Source of the DNA: Proteiniborus ethanoligenes
Lineage (GTDB): Bacteria; Bacillota; Clostridia; Tissierellales; Proteiniboraceae
Reading direction: 5' to 3'
DNA: 64,000 bases
Assembly: GCF_900107485.1 (NCBI RefSeq)
Contig: NZ_FNQE01000023.1
Span: 1-64,000, forward strand
A program made the position numbers and the translations under genes. Positions 52,896 through 61,013 of this stretch are shown here, in pieces (the stretch's first letter is position 1; each line of letters starts with the position of its first letter). The notes beneath the pieces are model-generated. The model saw nothing but the letters and a program-made list of their open reading frames with translations. It searched no databases and had not been told where the DNA came from.

Positions 52896-53693
52896 ATGAG
52901 AATAATTGTATGTGTAAAACAAGTTCCTGATACTAATGAGGTTAGAATAGATCCAGTAAAGGGTACACTCATTCGTGAGGGTGTCCCAAGTATTATTAAT
53001 CCAGATGATAAAAATGCATTAGAAGAAGCATTAAAGATAAAAGATACTCATGATGATGTTGAGGTAATAGTTCTTTCCATGGGACCACCTCAAGCAAGAG
53101 AAGCATTAAGAGAAGCAATAGCTATGGGAGCAGATGAGGCAATACTATTGAGTGATAGAGCCTTTGCAGGAGCTGATACATGGGCTACATCTATTACTCT
53201 TGCTTCTGCAATTGAGAAAATAGGAAGCTACGACATAATATTCTGTGGTAGACAAGCAATAGATGGAGATACTGCGCAGGTTGGACCACAAATAGGAGAA
53301 CATTTAGGATTACCTCAAATAACTTATGTAGAAAATCTAGAAATAAACGGGAAAAGCATTACTGCACAAAGATCATTGGAGGACGGCTATTATGTAGTGA
53401 AGTCAGATATGCCAGTTCTTCTTACTGCAATTAAAGAATTAAATAATCCTAGATATCCTTCTGTAAAAGGAATATATAAATCATATAGAGATGAAGAAAA
53501 ACTGATCAAAGTTTGGACAGTAGAAGATATAGATGTGGATAGAGAGCAAATAGGGCTTAAAGGCTCTCCAACTCAAGTGAAAAGGTCATTCACTCCTGAA
53601 TCAAGAAAAACAGGAGGCGAAATGCTACAAGGCAACCCAAGTGAAGTAGCGAGACAATTTGTTGTAAGATTAAAAGAGAGACAGATAATATAG
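52896..53693 (+). CDS. etfB: electron transfer flavoprotein beta subunit
   Basis: 265 residues; starts MRIIVCVKQVPDTNEVRIDP with the family signature, followed by NPDDKNALEEALKIKD, REAIAMGADEAILLSDRAFA and ADTWATSITLASAIEK. GRQAIDGDTAQVGPQIGEHL is the nucleotide-binding region that in bifurcating Etfs holds the FAD which splits NADH electrons. An RBS (AAAGGAGTGAAAAT) lies 18 bases after the dehydrogenase gene. A hairpin-bearing 108-base gap separates it from etfA. Confidence 0.95.
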   Translation: MRIIVCVKQVPDTNEVRIDPVKGTLIREGVPSIINPDDKNALEEALKIKDTHDDVEVIVLSMGPPQAREALREAIAMGADEAILLSDRAFAGADTWATSITLASAIEKIGSYDIIFCGRQAIDGDTAQVGPQIGEHLGLPQITYVENLEINGKSITAQRSLEDGYYVVKSDMPVLLTAIKELNNPRYPSVKGIYKSYRDEEKLIKVWTVEDIDVDREQIGLKGSPTQVKRSFTPESRKTGGEMLQGNPSEVARQFVVRLKERQII

Positions 53694-53706
53694 ATTTGTA
53701 GGAAAG

Positions 53707-53756
53707 AAATACAATAGGAATATGGGCTCACTTCTATGAACAATTCTATTGTATTT
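53707..53756 (+). promoter_or_regulatory. intercistronic hairpin between etfB and etfA
   Basis: AAATACAATAG (53707-53717) pairs perfectly with CTATTGTATTT (53746-53756) over a 28-base loop. There is no U-run beyond TTTTA. It may stabilise or process the mRNA and set the EtfB:EtfA ratio. Confidence 0.5.
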
Positions 53757-53801
53757 TAAATAGTAACTTGAAACACAATTTCTTATGTTGAGGTGATAAT
53801 A

Positions 53802-55031
53802 ATGGCTGTTAAGGTAATAGAAGATAAATGTACTGGATGTTCAGTATGTGTTAGTGCTTGTCCCTTTGATGCTATAGAGATGAAAGGTGATACAGCTTTT
53901 ATAACAGAAAGCTGTACATCCTGTGGTGTTTGTATAGAAGAATGTGCTTTTGAAGCTATAATCAAAGAAGAAGAAGCTAAGGCCGAAGTTAAAGATATAT
54001 CTAAATATAAGGGCGTTTGGGTATTCGCAGAGCAAAGAGAAGGAAAGCTATTAAATGTAGCAGTAGAGCTTTTAGGAGAAGGAAGAAGAATAGCTGACGA
54101 GTTAGGAGTTAATCTAACAGCAGTATTGTTAGGGAATAATATAGATGATGTAGCTCAAAGACTAGTAAAATATGGGGCAGATGAAGTATTATATGCTGAA
54201 AATGGACTATTAGAAGTATATACAACAGATGGATATACAAAGGTTATAACAGAGCTAATCAATGAAAGAAAACCAGAAATAATGCTAATAGGCGCTACTA
54301 ACATTGGTAGAGATTTAGGACCTAGACTTTCTGCAAGAGTCCATACAGGCTTGACGGCAGACTGTACAAGACTTGAAATAGATAAGGAAGACAAAAAACT
54401 ACTTATGACTAGACCTGCATTTGGTGGAAATCTAATGGCTACTATTATTTGTCCTGACCATAGACCACAAATGTCAACAGTTAGACCAGGAGTAATGGAA
54501 AGAGCCAAGTATGATGAAAATAGAACAGGAAAAATCGAGAAAGTAAATATTAGATTAGAGAAGGAAGATATAAAGGCAGTTGTTGAGAAAGTAGTAAAAT
54601 CAGGAAAGGCAGAAGTTCCACTAGAGGAATCAAAAATAATAGTAGCTGGAGGAAGAGGACTAGGAACTCGAGAAGGCTTTGAGCTAGTTGAAAAGCTAGC
54701 AGAAAAGCTTGGTGGAGTTGTTGGTGCTTCTAGAGCTACTGTTGATGTAGGCTGGATTGAACATTCTCATCAAGTAGGCCAGACAGGTAAAACTGTAAGA
54801 CCTAATCTTTATATTGCATGTGGCATTTCAGGAGCTATTCAACACTTAGCAGGAATGCAGGATGCAAAATGTATAATAGCAATAAATAAAAATCCTGATG
54901 CGCCAATATTTAAAATCGCAGATTATGGTATAGTAGGAGATGTAAACGAAATCATTCCAGCAATGCTAGAGGCATTAGATAATGTAGATGATATAGTAGC
55001 TGCTGTAAAAGCTGTAGGAGAAAATGCATAA
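53802..55031 (+). CDS. etfA: electron transfer flavoprotein alpha subunit with N-terminal ferredoxin domain
   Basis: Residues 1-65 are a 2[4Fe-4S] ferredoxin module: CTGCSVCVSACPFDAI and CTSCGVCIEECAFEAI, all eight cysteines present. The rest is EtfA: GVWVFAEQREGKLLNVAVEL, GATNIGRDLGPRLSARVHTG, RPAFGGNLMATIICPDHRPQ, and the C-terminal FAD-binding ASRATVDVGWIEHSHQVGQT ... AIQHLAGMQDAKCIIAINKN. Length 409 aa against about 330 for ordinary EtfA. Ferredoxin-fused EtfA proteins are known from bifurcating Etf complexes such as caffeyl-CoA reductase and lactate dehydrogenase systems. ATG 53802 follows GAGGTG by 6 bases; GTG 53793 lies inside that RBS. Confidence 0.94.
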   Translation: MAVKVIEDKCTGCSVCVSACPFDAIEMKGDTAFITESCTSCGVCIEECAFEAIIKEEEAKAEVKDISKYKGVWVFAEQREGKLLNVAVELLGEGRRIADELGVNLTAVLLGNNIDDVAQRLVKYGADEVLYAENGLLEVYTTDGYTKVITELINERKPEIMLIGATNIGRDLGPRLSARVHTGLTADCTRLEIDKEDKKLLMTRPAFGGNLMATIICPDHRPQMSTVRPGVMERAKYDENRTGKIEKVNIRLEKEDIKAVVEKVVKSGKAEVPLEESKIIVAGGRGLGTREGFELVEKLAEKLGGVVGASRATVDVGWIEHSHQVGQTGKTVRPNLYIACGISGAIQHLAGMQDAKCIIAINKNPDAPIFKIADYGIVGDVNEIIPAMLEALDNVDDIVAAVKAVGENA

Positions 55032-55045
55032 TATAATGTAAAAAT

Positions 55046-55091
55046 AATCGGCAAGTAATTGTTTTTATTTTAACAATTACTTGCCGATTTT
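55046..55091 (+). terminator. strong intrinsic terminator of the acd-etfBA operon
   Basis: AATCGGCAAGTAATTGTT (55046-55063) pairs perfectly with AACAATTACTTGCCGATT (55072-55089) over an 8-base loop, followed by TT. One of the longest stems in the window. Confidence 0.92.
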
Positions 55092-55119
55092 AATAATTAT
55101 TCTAGAAGGAAGGGATATT

Positions 55120-55995
55120 ATGAAAAACATAGAGTTAAGAAAAGTGAAGCTACCAAATGGGGAAACCTACCGGTATAGGTATTGTTCAGGTGGGGAAAAA
55201 AACATATTGTTAATTCATGGTAACCTTGCTACATCTAAATATTATGACGAGCTTATGGAGGCTTTGCCAGAGGATTACACTATTTATGCCGTAGATATGA
55301 GAGGATTTGGAGCTTCAACCTACAATACTCCTATAAGCTCCTTAAGGGATATTGCAGAAGATATTAAACTATTTGCAGACGAACTGGATTTACATAAATT
55401 TGATTTAGTAGGCTGGTCAACGGGTGGAGCAGTCAGCATGCATTTTACTGCTAATTATGGACATATGGTTAATAGATTATTTTTATTAGCCTCTGCAGGT
55501 GCTTTAGGCTACCCTTCATATAGAATAGATGAAAATGGAAATAGAATTTTACTTAGAACTAAAGAAGAAATAGCTATTGATCCAGCCAAGGTCGGATTTT
55601 TAAAAGCAATAGAGAACAAGGATAAGGAATTCTATAAAAAAATATTTGATGCATATATATTTTCCCACAGAAAACCTGAGCCTAATAAATATGATGAATA
55701 TCTAGAGGATAGCTTAAAGCAACAAAATATTGTAGATATATATTATAGCTTAGGAAGCTTTAATATAACAGATGATTTTAATGGTATTAGCATGGGAACA
55801 GGAGAAATAAAAAATATAAAAGTTCCAACTGCAGTAATACAAGGAGAAGAAGATAAGCTAGTAACCTTACAAATGGCACAAAGTATAGAAGATGGAATTG
55901 GCAAAAATGCAAAGATGATACTTCTTAAGGACAGCGGTCATACTCCTTTCTTTGATAAATTAGATGAGGTAGTTAAAATAATAACTGAGTTTTAA
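55120..55995 (+). CDS. alpha/beta hydrolase
   Basis: A 291-residue alpha/beta-hydrolase-fold protein: ILLIHGNLATSKYYDELMEA (oxyanion HGN), YAVDMRGFGAST, nucleophile elbow VGWSTGGAVSMHF (GWSTG), an acidic residue in VIQGEEDKLV and catalytic histidine in LKDSGHTPFFDKLDEV. ATG 55120 follows AGAAGGAAGG; the frame is open further up into the preceding terminator but that part is not coding. Substrate unknown (ester, lactone or haloalkane possible). Monocistronic with its own terminator. Confidence 0.88.
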   Translation: MKNIELRKVKLPNGETYRYRYCSGGEKNILLIHGNLATSKYYDELMEALPEDYTIYAVDMRGFGASTYNTPISSLRDIAEDIKLFADELDLHKFDLVGWSTGGAVSMHFTANYGHMVNRLFLLASAGALGYPSYRIDENGNRILLRTKEEIAIDPAKVGFLKAIENKDKEFYKKIFDAYIFSHRKPEPNKYDEYLEDSLKQQNIVDIYYSLGSFNITDDFNGISMGTGEIKNIKVPTAVIQGEEDKLVTLQMAQSIEDGIGKNAKMILLKDSGHTPFFDKLDEVVKIITEF

Positions 55996-56017
55996 TAAAA
56001 AAAGATAAATATTAAAT

Positions 56018-56060
56018 AAACCATAGCATTTACAAAAAAACATAAATGCTATGGTTTTTC
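56018..56060 (+). terminator. intrinsic terminator of the hydrolase gene
   Basis: AAACCATAGCATTTA (56018-56032) pairs perfectly with TAAATGCTATGGTTT (56043-56057), followed by TT. Confidence 0.9.
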
Positions 56061-56187
56061 TATCTTTAAGAAAAACAATATTCAGAAAATTCTCAAAACA
56101 TTTCTTCTAAGATATATAATTTAGAGATATGGGGGTATAGATAGAAAAAAGGTCTTAATTGTCAAATTATATGAAAGGGGGATTAGT

Positions 56188-58224
56188 GTGAAAGGAAAAA
56201 AGAATAGAACTAAGGATAATCTCAATAAAAGCTTTGTGCTAGGCCTTAGAGGGAAGCTGATTATCATATTTATTTTAGTCATAACTATTCCGATAGTGGT
56301 CTTAGGTGCAGGAGCATATTTAACATCTACATCTGTGGTCAAAAGCCAATTTGAGGAATTGACTAAAAGCTTAGGAGATGAAGTTAATAGAGCCATAGAT
56401 ACATATTTTCACAGCTTTGAAGAAAGTGTTGAGTATATGGGAAAGGAGTCAAACGTTCAGTCTATATACTCTAACCTAGATTCTAGGATATGGATGCTAA
56501 AAAGCTTTGAGAACTATATTAACAACTACACAGATGTAGCTAATATTTATTTAGGTACTGAAAAAGGCGATATGTTTGTATATCCTAAAGCAACCCTACC
56601 GCCAGGCTTTGATCCTAGAAAAAGGGACTGGTATATTGAGGCAGTTAAGAATAATAAAGCAACCTGGATTGACCCCTATATAGATACTGCAACTAAGGAA
56701 ATAGTAATATCAGTTGGAGTTCCGGTCTATGACACACGGAACAAATTGATTGGAGTACTAGGCATAGATATTAAATTAGAAACATTATCGGATATAATTA
56801 CTAATATTAAAGTGGGGCAAACAGGATATCCTATTTTATACGATAGGGAAGGAATCATATTAGTTCATAAAAATAAGGATTTAGTCGGCAATACATCAAC
56901 AGTTCCAAAGCTCCATGAAGCAATTAAGGCAGGAGATGTAGAATTTTTAGAATATGATTTTAATGAAAATGGAACTATTAAAAAGAAGTTTGCAACTATA
57001 AATGTTTTAAACAGGCTGGATTGGAGGATAGCATCAAGTGTTTACTTAGATGAAATATCAGGTCATACCAAAAGACTACTAACAAGTACTATACTTATAG
57101 GCGGCGTATCTCTTATGGTGGCTATGATTGTTGCTATTTTACTTGCAAGGTCCATAACTAATCCAATAAAATCCTTAACTCAAAGCATGGAAAGAATGAA
57201 GGAAGGGGATTTTACAATAAAGTCTAAAATTACTACAAAAGATGAAATTGGATTACTAAGTGAGAGCTTTAACATAATGACGGAAAATCTTTCAAGATTT
57301 GTAAGGATGATTCAAGATGTATCAATAGACGTTACAAATGCCTCCCAAAATCTAGCAGCTACTTCAGAGGAAACCAGTGCATCCTCAGAGGAGGTAGCTA
57401 GAACTGTAGAGGAAATTGCAAAGGGGGCTTCAGAGCAAGCCCAGGATTCAGAAAGAGGAGTTATGCTGGTATCTGACCTTGCAGTTAAGTTTGCAGAGCT
57501 TACACACAACTCTGATGATATGCTAAAGTCTGCTAAGGAGGTCATGGATACAAGCATATCTAGCGTAGCTATAGTTGAAGAGCTACAGAAAAAAACTGAA
57601 TTGAACAATATAGGGACAAATGAAATAGAGAAGGAAATATTAAATCTACATGAAAGAATAAAGTTTATAGGAGATATACTCCAGACCATAGATTCAATAG
57701 CTGAACAAACTAATCTCCTGGCATTAAACGCTTCTATAGAAGCTGCTAGAGCAGGTGAACATGGTAAGGGCTTCGCTGTAGTTGCTGAAGAAATTAGAAA
57801 GCTAGCCTTTGATTCAAGAGAATCATCAGACAGAATTAAAGATATTATAGTATCGATACAAGCTGAAAGTGAAAAAACTGTAAATTCTATGAATGGTGTT
57901 AAAAAAAGAACAGATGAGCAGACTAAAGCCGTTCATGAAGTCAATAGTGCCTTTACTCACATATCTAATTCTATAGATGAAATAGCTCAAAAGATTGAGC
58001 TTATTACAGATTATGTGGGAAATATGAATAGGGATAAAGACAAGATAGTAGAAGCAATTGAAAACATATCCTCTGTATCTGAGGAAACAGCAGCAGCATC
58101 TGAAGAAGTAACTGCTTCAATGCAGCAGCAATCTATGGCAGTAACTGAGGTGGCAGAGGCAGCAAATAAGCTAAGCGAGCTAGCCATAAAGCTAAACAAT
58201 GAAATAAGCAGATTTAAGATATAA
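56188..58224 (+). CDS. methyl-accepting chemotaxis protein with dCache-type sensor
   Basis: 678 residues. TM1 (about 25-48, [20 protein letters not shown]), an extracellular double-Cache sensor (about 60-290) with the ligand-site pattern [20 protein letters not shown] and [22 protein letters not shown]2 (about 298-320, [20 protein letters not shown]), HAMP and the signalling domain with [20 protein letters not shown] and [20 protein letters not shown]. The R-DWY-(x)nW pattern is that of dCache domains binding amino acids or similar small molecules. GTG 56188 follows GAAAGGGGG. Monocistronic; the terminator-like hairpin just after it is duplicated 213 bases downstream. Confidence 0.94.
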   Translation: MKGKKNRTKDNLNKSFVLGLRGKLIIIFILVITIPIVVLGAGAYLTSTSVVKSQFEELTKSLGDEVNRAIDTYFHSFEESVEYMGKESNVQSIYSNLDSRIWMLKSFENYINNYTDVANIYLGTEKGDMFVYPKATLPPGFDPRKRDWYIEAVKNNKATWIDPYIDTATKEIVISVGVPVYDTRNKLIGVLGIDIKLETLSDIITNIKVGQTGYPILYDREGIILVHKNKDLVGNTSTVPKLHEAIKAGDVEFLEYDFNENGTIKKKFATINVLNRLDWRIASSVYLDEISGHTKRLLTSTILIGGVSLMVAMIVAILLARSITNPIKSLTQSMERMKEGDFTIKSKITTKDEIGLLSESFNIMTENLSRFVRMIQDVSIDVTNASQNLAATSEETSASSEEVARTVEEIAKGASEQAQDSERGVMLVSDLAVKFAELTHNSDDMLKSAKEVMDTSISSVAIVEELQKKTELNNIGTNEIEKEILNLHERIKFIGDILQTIDSIAEQTNLLALNASIEAARAGEHGKGFAVVAEEIRKLAFDSRESSDRIKDIIVSIQAESEKTVNSMNGVKKRTDEQTKAVHEVNSAFTHISNSIDEIAQKIELITDYVGNMNRDKDKIVEAIENISSVSEETAAASEEVTASMQQQSMAVTEVAEAANKLSELAIKLNNEISRFKI

Positions 58225-58244
58225 GCGACCAGTTTGGTCGCTTT
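58223..58244 (+). terminator. hairpin after the chemoreceptor gene, and left 17-bp direct repeat
   Basis: AAGCGACC (58223-58230) pairs with GGTCGCTT (58236-58243). ACCAGTTTGGTCGCTTT (58228-58244) recurs exactly at 58441-58457, on the other side of palindrome D. Confidence 0.8.
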
Positions 58245-58253
58245 AGTCTGTAG

Positions 58254-58422
58254 ACAAAGTCTCAAAACACTCGTTCCCTTCAAGTTTTGATACCTTCACG
58301 CTTGTAAAAATACAGGAAACCAACGAACGCTCCGCTAAAATCCATGGTTTCCAATACGTATTTTTACTTCGCTAGAAGGTATTTCAAAACTTTCAGAGTC
58401 ACTCTACATTTTGAGACTTTGT
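58254..58422. repeat. nested palindrome D (169 bp) flanked by 17-bp direct repeats
   Basis: Nested stems: ACAAAGTCTCAAAA (58254-58267) with 58409-58422; AGTTTTGATACCTTC (about 58282-58296) with GAAGGTATTTCAAAACT; GTAAAAATAC with GTATTTTTAC; GGAAACCA with TGGTTTCC. The tip carries CGAACGCTCCGCT. The perfect outer 14-bp stem and the flanking copies of ACCAGTTTGGTCGCTTT (58228-58244, 58441-58457) give the look of a small inserted element. Confidence 0.85.
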
Positions 58423-58440
58423 AGTATATAGTCTGTGGCC

Positions 58441-58457
58441 ACCAGTTTGGTCGCTTT
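58441..58457. repeat. right 17-bp direct repeat flanking palindrome D
   Basis: ACCAGTTTGGTCGCTTT is an exact copy of 58228-58244. Only the left copy retains the complementary AAGCG needed to complete the terminator stem; the right copy begins GGCCACC instead. Confidence 0.85.
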
Positions 58458-58523
58458 TCATTGTATAAAGAAGATAATCTATGATAAAATATATTTGTGG
58501 ACTAACATGATGGGGGAATTTAT

Positions 58524-59336
58524 ATGGAAATAGTAGCATTAGTTGGACAAAGTGGTAGTGGAAAAAGCTATAAGGCGATAATGTTAGCTAAAGAGAAAAG
58601 CATAGAGTATATTATAGATGATGGACTCCTAATAAAAGGCAATAAAATAGTTGCAGGTAAATCTGCAAAAAGAGAAAACACAGCAGTAAGTGCCATTAGA
58701 AGAGCGGTATTCATGGAATACACTCATAGACAAGAGGTAAAAAAAGCTATAGGAGAAAATAAACCCTCAAGAATTCTAATCTTAGGCACATCTGATAGAA
58801 TGATAGATAAAATTACTAACGCTTTAAAGCTTCCAGATGCAAGTGAAAGAATATATATAGAAAATATTTCAACAGAGGAAGAAATAAACACAGCAAAACA
58901 ATTTAGAAAAAAAGAGGGAAAGCATGTTATTCCAGTGCCAACCTTTGAAATAAAAAAAGATTTTTCAGGTTATTTCATTGATAGCTTAAAAATATGGAAA
59001 AAGAAAGAAGATATTAAAGAACAGGTATTTGAAAAAACTGTAGTTAGACCTACCTTTAGCTATCGAGGTAAATACTATATATCTGATGTGGTTATAAAGG
59101 ATTTAACTAGGCATGCTGCCAGTAAGGTTATTGGCATATCTAGAGTTTATGGAATACAGATTAAAAATTTAGAGCAGGGAATTATTATAAGCCTTAATGC
59201 TGAGATTGTATACGGAAATCCAATAGTACCACTAATATCTCTTATGCAGCATCAGATAATATATGAGGTAGAGAATATGACTTCTTTGAATATTTTAGCC
59301 ATTAATGTAGATGTGAAAAAAATGATAAAAATGTAA
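58524..59336 (+). CDS. P-loop NTPase fused to an Asp23/Gls24 domain
   Basis: A 270-residue two-domain protein. Residues 1-150 start MEIVALVGQSGSGKSYKAIM, a Walker A P-loop, and continue with a degenerate NTPase fold (YIIDDGLLIKGNKIVAGKSA; SRILILGTSDRMIDKITNAL). Residues 165-270 are an Asp23/Gls24 (DUF322) domain: YYISDVVIKDLTRHAASKVI, ISRVYGIQIKNLEQG, then a beta strand/helix region ending ILAINVDVKKMIKM. Asp23-type domains are tied to envelope stress and fatty-acid/membrane functions in Firmicutes; the NTPase partner suggests nucleotide-controlled membrane association. ATG 58524 follows ATGGGGGAATTT. It is monocistronic. Confidence 0.8.
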   Translation: MEIVALVGQSGSGKSYKAIMLAKEKSIEYIIDDGLLIKGNKIVAGKSAKRENTAVSAIRRAVFMEYTHRQEVKKAIGENKPSRILILGTSDRMIDKITNALKLPDASERIYIENISTEEEINTAKQFRKKEGKHVIPVPTFEIKKDFSGYFIDSLKIWKKKEDIKEQVFEKTVVRPTFSYRGKYYISDVVIKDLTRHAASKVIGISRVYGIQIKNLEQGIIISLNAEIVYGNPIVPLISLMQHQIIYEVENMTSLNILAINVDVKKMIKM

Positions 59337-59374
59337 CAAATTATCCTTTGTATTTCAGGCTTTTCCATATACTG

Positions 59375-59403
59375 TTTACAATGGAAAAGGGATATGTTAT
59401 AAT
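59375..59403 (+). promoter_or_regulatory. sigma-A promoter of the glutamate dehydrogenase gene
   Basis: TTTACA (59375-59380), 17-base spacer, TATAAT (59398-59403). The leader would be about 195 bases. It contains a 40-codon frame (ATG at 59442) with only a distant AAGGA, and no riboswitch class that I recognise. Confidence 0.82.
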
Positions 59404-59605
59404 TTCTATGGAGTAAGGGAAGAAGTAAGGAAAACGTTTTACATGGAGTATTTATCCACTGCACGAGGCCTTTGTAGCATGATTAAATCTTTAAGAATTA
59501 ACATTTTGATTCTTATTATAAGGAATAGGAAAGCTCTACGGATTAATTTAAAAGAATCATAGAATGTTATATTCAAAAAATTACCTTTAAGGGAGGAACA
59601 AAAAA

Positions 59606-60865
59606 ATGGCAGAAAAAACTTTAAATCCTTTTGAAATTGTTCAACAGCAGATTAGATCCGCATGTGACAAGCTAGGAGCAGAAGAGGCTGTTTATGAGCT
59701 GCTTAAACAACCCTTAAGAACGCTGGAGGTAAATTTCCCAGTTAAGATGGACGACGGAAGCATTAGAGTATTTACAGGCTACAGAGCACAACATAATGAC
59801 GCTCTTGGTCCAGCAAAAGGAGGCATAAGATTCCATCCAGGAGTTAACTTTGACGAAGTTAAGGCTCTATCAACTTGGATGACATTTAAATGTGGAGTAG
59901 TTGGAGTTCCATACGGTGGAGGAAAAGGTGGAATTACAGTTGATCCTTCAGAGTTATCACCTGGAGAATTAGAGAGACTTTCAAGAGCTTACATAATTGC
60001 TATATCACCTGTTATTGGTGAAAAGAAAGACATACCTGCACCAGATGTTGGAACTAATCCTCAAATAATGTCATGGATGACAGATGAGTACTCAAGGATG
60101 AGAGGGGAAAATGTTCCAGGCATAATTACTGGAAAACCTGTTGCTTTTGGCGGCTCATTAGCAAGAAATGAAGCCACTGGATATGGGGTTGCTTTAATGA
60201 TGAGGGAAGCAGCTAAGAAAAACGGTCTGGATATGAAAGACCTAAGAGTAGTAGTTCAAGGCTTTGGTAATGTTGGTAGCTTTGCTGCAATGTATGCTGA
60301 GGAACTAGGTGCAAAAGTTGTTGCCATTTCTGACTTTTCATGCTGCTTAGTAGATGAGAATGGAATAGATGTAAAAGCTTTAAGAGAATATGCGGCTAAA
60401 AATAAAAATAAATTCATAACTGGCTTTGGCAATGGTACTCAAGAGCTGCATAGAGAAGCAGTTTTTGGAGTAGAATGTGATATCTTCTCTCCATGTGCAT
60501 TAGAAAATGCCATAACAAGCCAAAATGTAAATCAAATAAAGGCTAGAATTATAGTAGAAGGAGCCAATGGTCCTACTACTCCTGAAGCAAACAAAGTTCT
60601 TAATGAAAAAGGATTGTTTGTAGTGCCTGATATTTTAGCTAATGCAGGTGGCGTTACTGTATCATACTTTGAATGGGTACAAAACCTAATGAATCATTAC
60701 TGGCCATTTGATGAAGTACAAGAAAAACAAGAGCAGCTAATGGTTAAGGCTTTTAATGAAATAATAAGCTTATCTGAAGAATATAATGTAGATATGAGAA
60801 CTGCTGCATATATGATTTCTATTAAAAAAGTAGCAGATGCTATGAAACTAAGAGGATGGTATTAA
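59606..60865 (+). CDS. glutamate dehydrogenase
   Basis: Converts glutamate to 2-oxoglutarate and ammonium, probably with NAD, as in amino-acid-fermenting Clostridia. 419 residues: substrate region GYRAQHNDALGPAKGGIRFH with catalytic lysine segment FKCGVVGVPYGGGKGGITVD, PAPDVGTNPQIMSWMTDEYS, and the dinucleotide fold VVVQGFGNVGSFAAMYAEEL. The C-terminal AGGVTVSYFEWVQNLMNHYW is typical of the GudB/RocG-like hexameric family. The RBS AAGGGAGGAAC is perfect. A single gene with a strong promoter and long leader, consistent with high expression. Confidence 0.95.
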   Translation: MAEKTLNPFEIVQQQIRSACDKLGAEEAVYELLKQPLRTLEVNFPVKMDDGSIRVFTGYRAQHNDALGPAKGGIRFHPGVNFDEVKALSTWMTFKCGVVGVPYGGGKGGITVDPSELSPGELERLSRAYIIAISPVIGEKKDIPAPDVGTNPQIMSWMTDEYSRMRGENVPGIITGKPVAFGGSLARNEATGYGVALMMREAAKKNGLDMKDLRVVVQGFGNVGSFAAMYAEELGAKVVAISDFSCCLVDENGIDVKALREYAAKNKNKFITGFGNGTQELHREAVFGVECDIFSPCALENAITSQNVNQIKARIIVEGANGPTTPEANKVLNEKGLFVVPDILANAGGVTVSYFEWVQNLMNHYWPFDEVQEKQEQLMVKAFNEIISLSEEYNVDMRTAAYMISIKKVADAMKLRGWY

Positions 60866-60889
60866 ATATAATATTTTAAGGACCTTATG

Positions 60890-60927
60890 AGGAGCTCTAA
60901 TTATTTAGGGTTCCTTTTCATCTTTTT
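60890..60927 (+). terminator. intrinsic terminator of the glutamate dehydrogenase gene
   Basis: AGGAGCTCTAA (60890-60900) pairs with TTAGGGTTCCT (60905-60915, two G-U pairs) around TTAT, followed by TTTCATCTTTTT. Confidence 0.78.
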
Positions 60928-61013
60928 GTAATAGAAAACCCCCTATTGTTAAAAACTATAATAATTTGTTATAATAATAAATAAAACATGTCATTTTAGA
61001 AAGCTGGTGTTAT

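Noticed and set aside
59442..59564. 40-codon frame in the leader of the glutamate dehydrogenase gene
   Set aside because: Only a distant AAGGA precedes the ATG, and no run of glutamate or regulatory codons is present that would suggest an attenuator.
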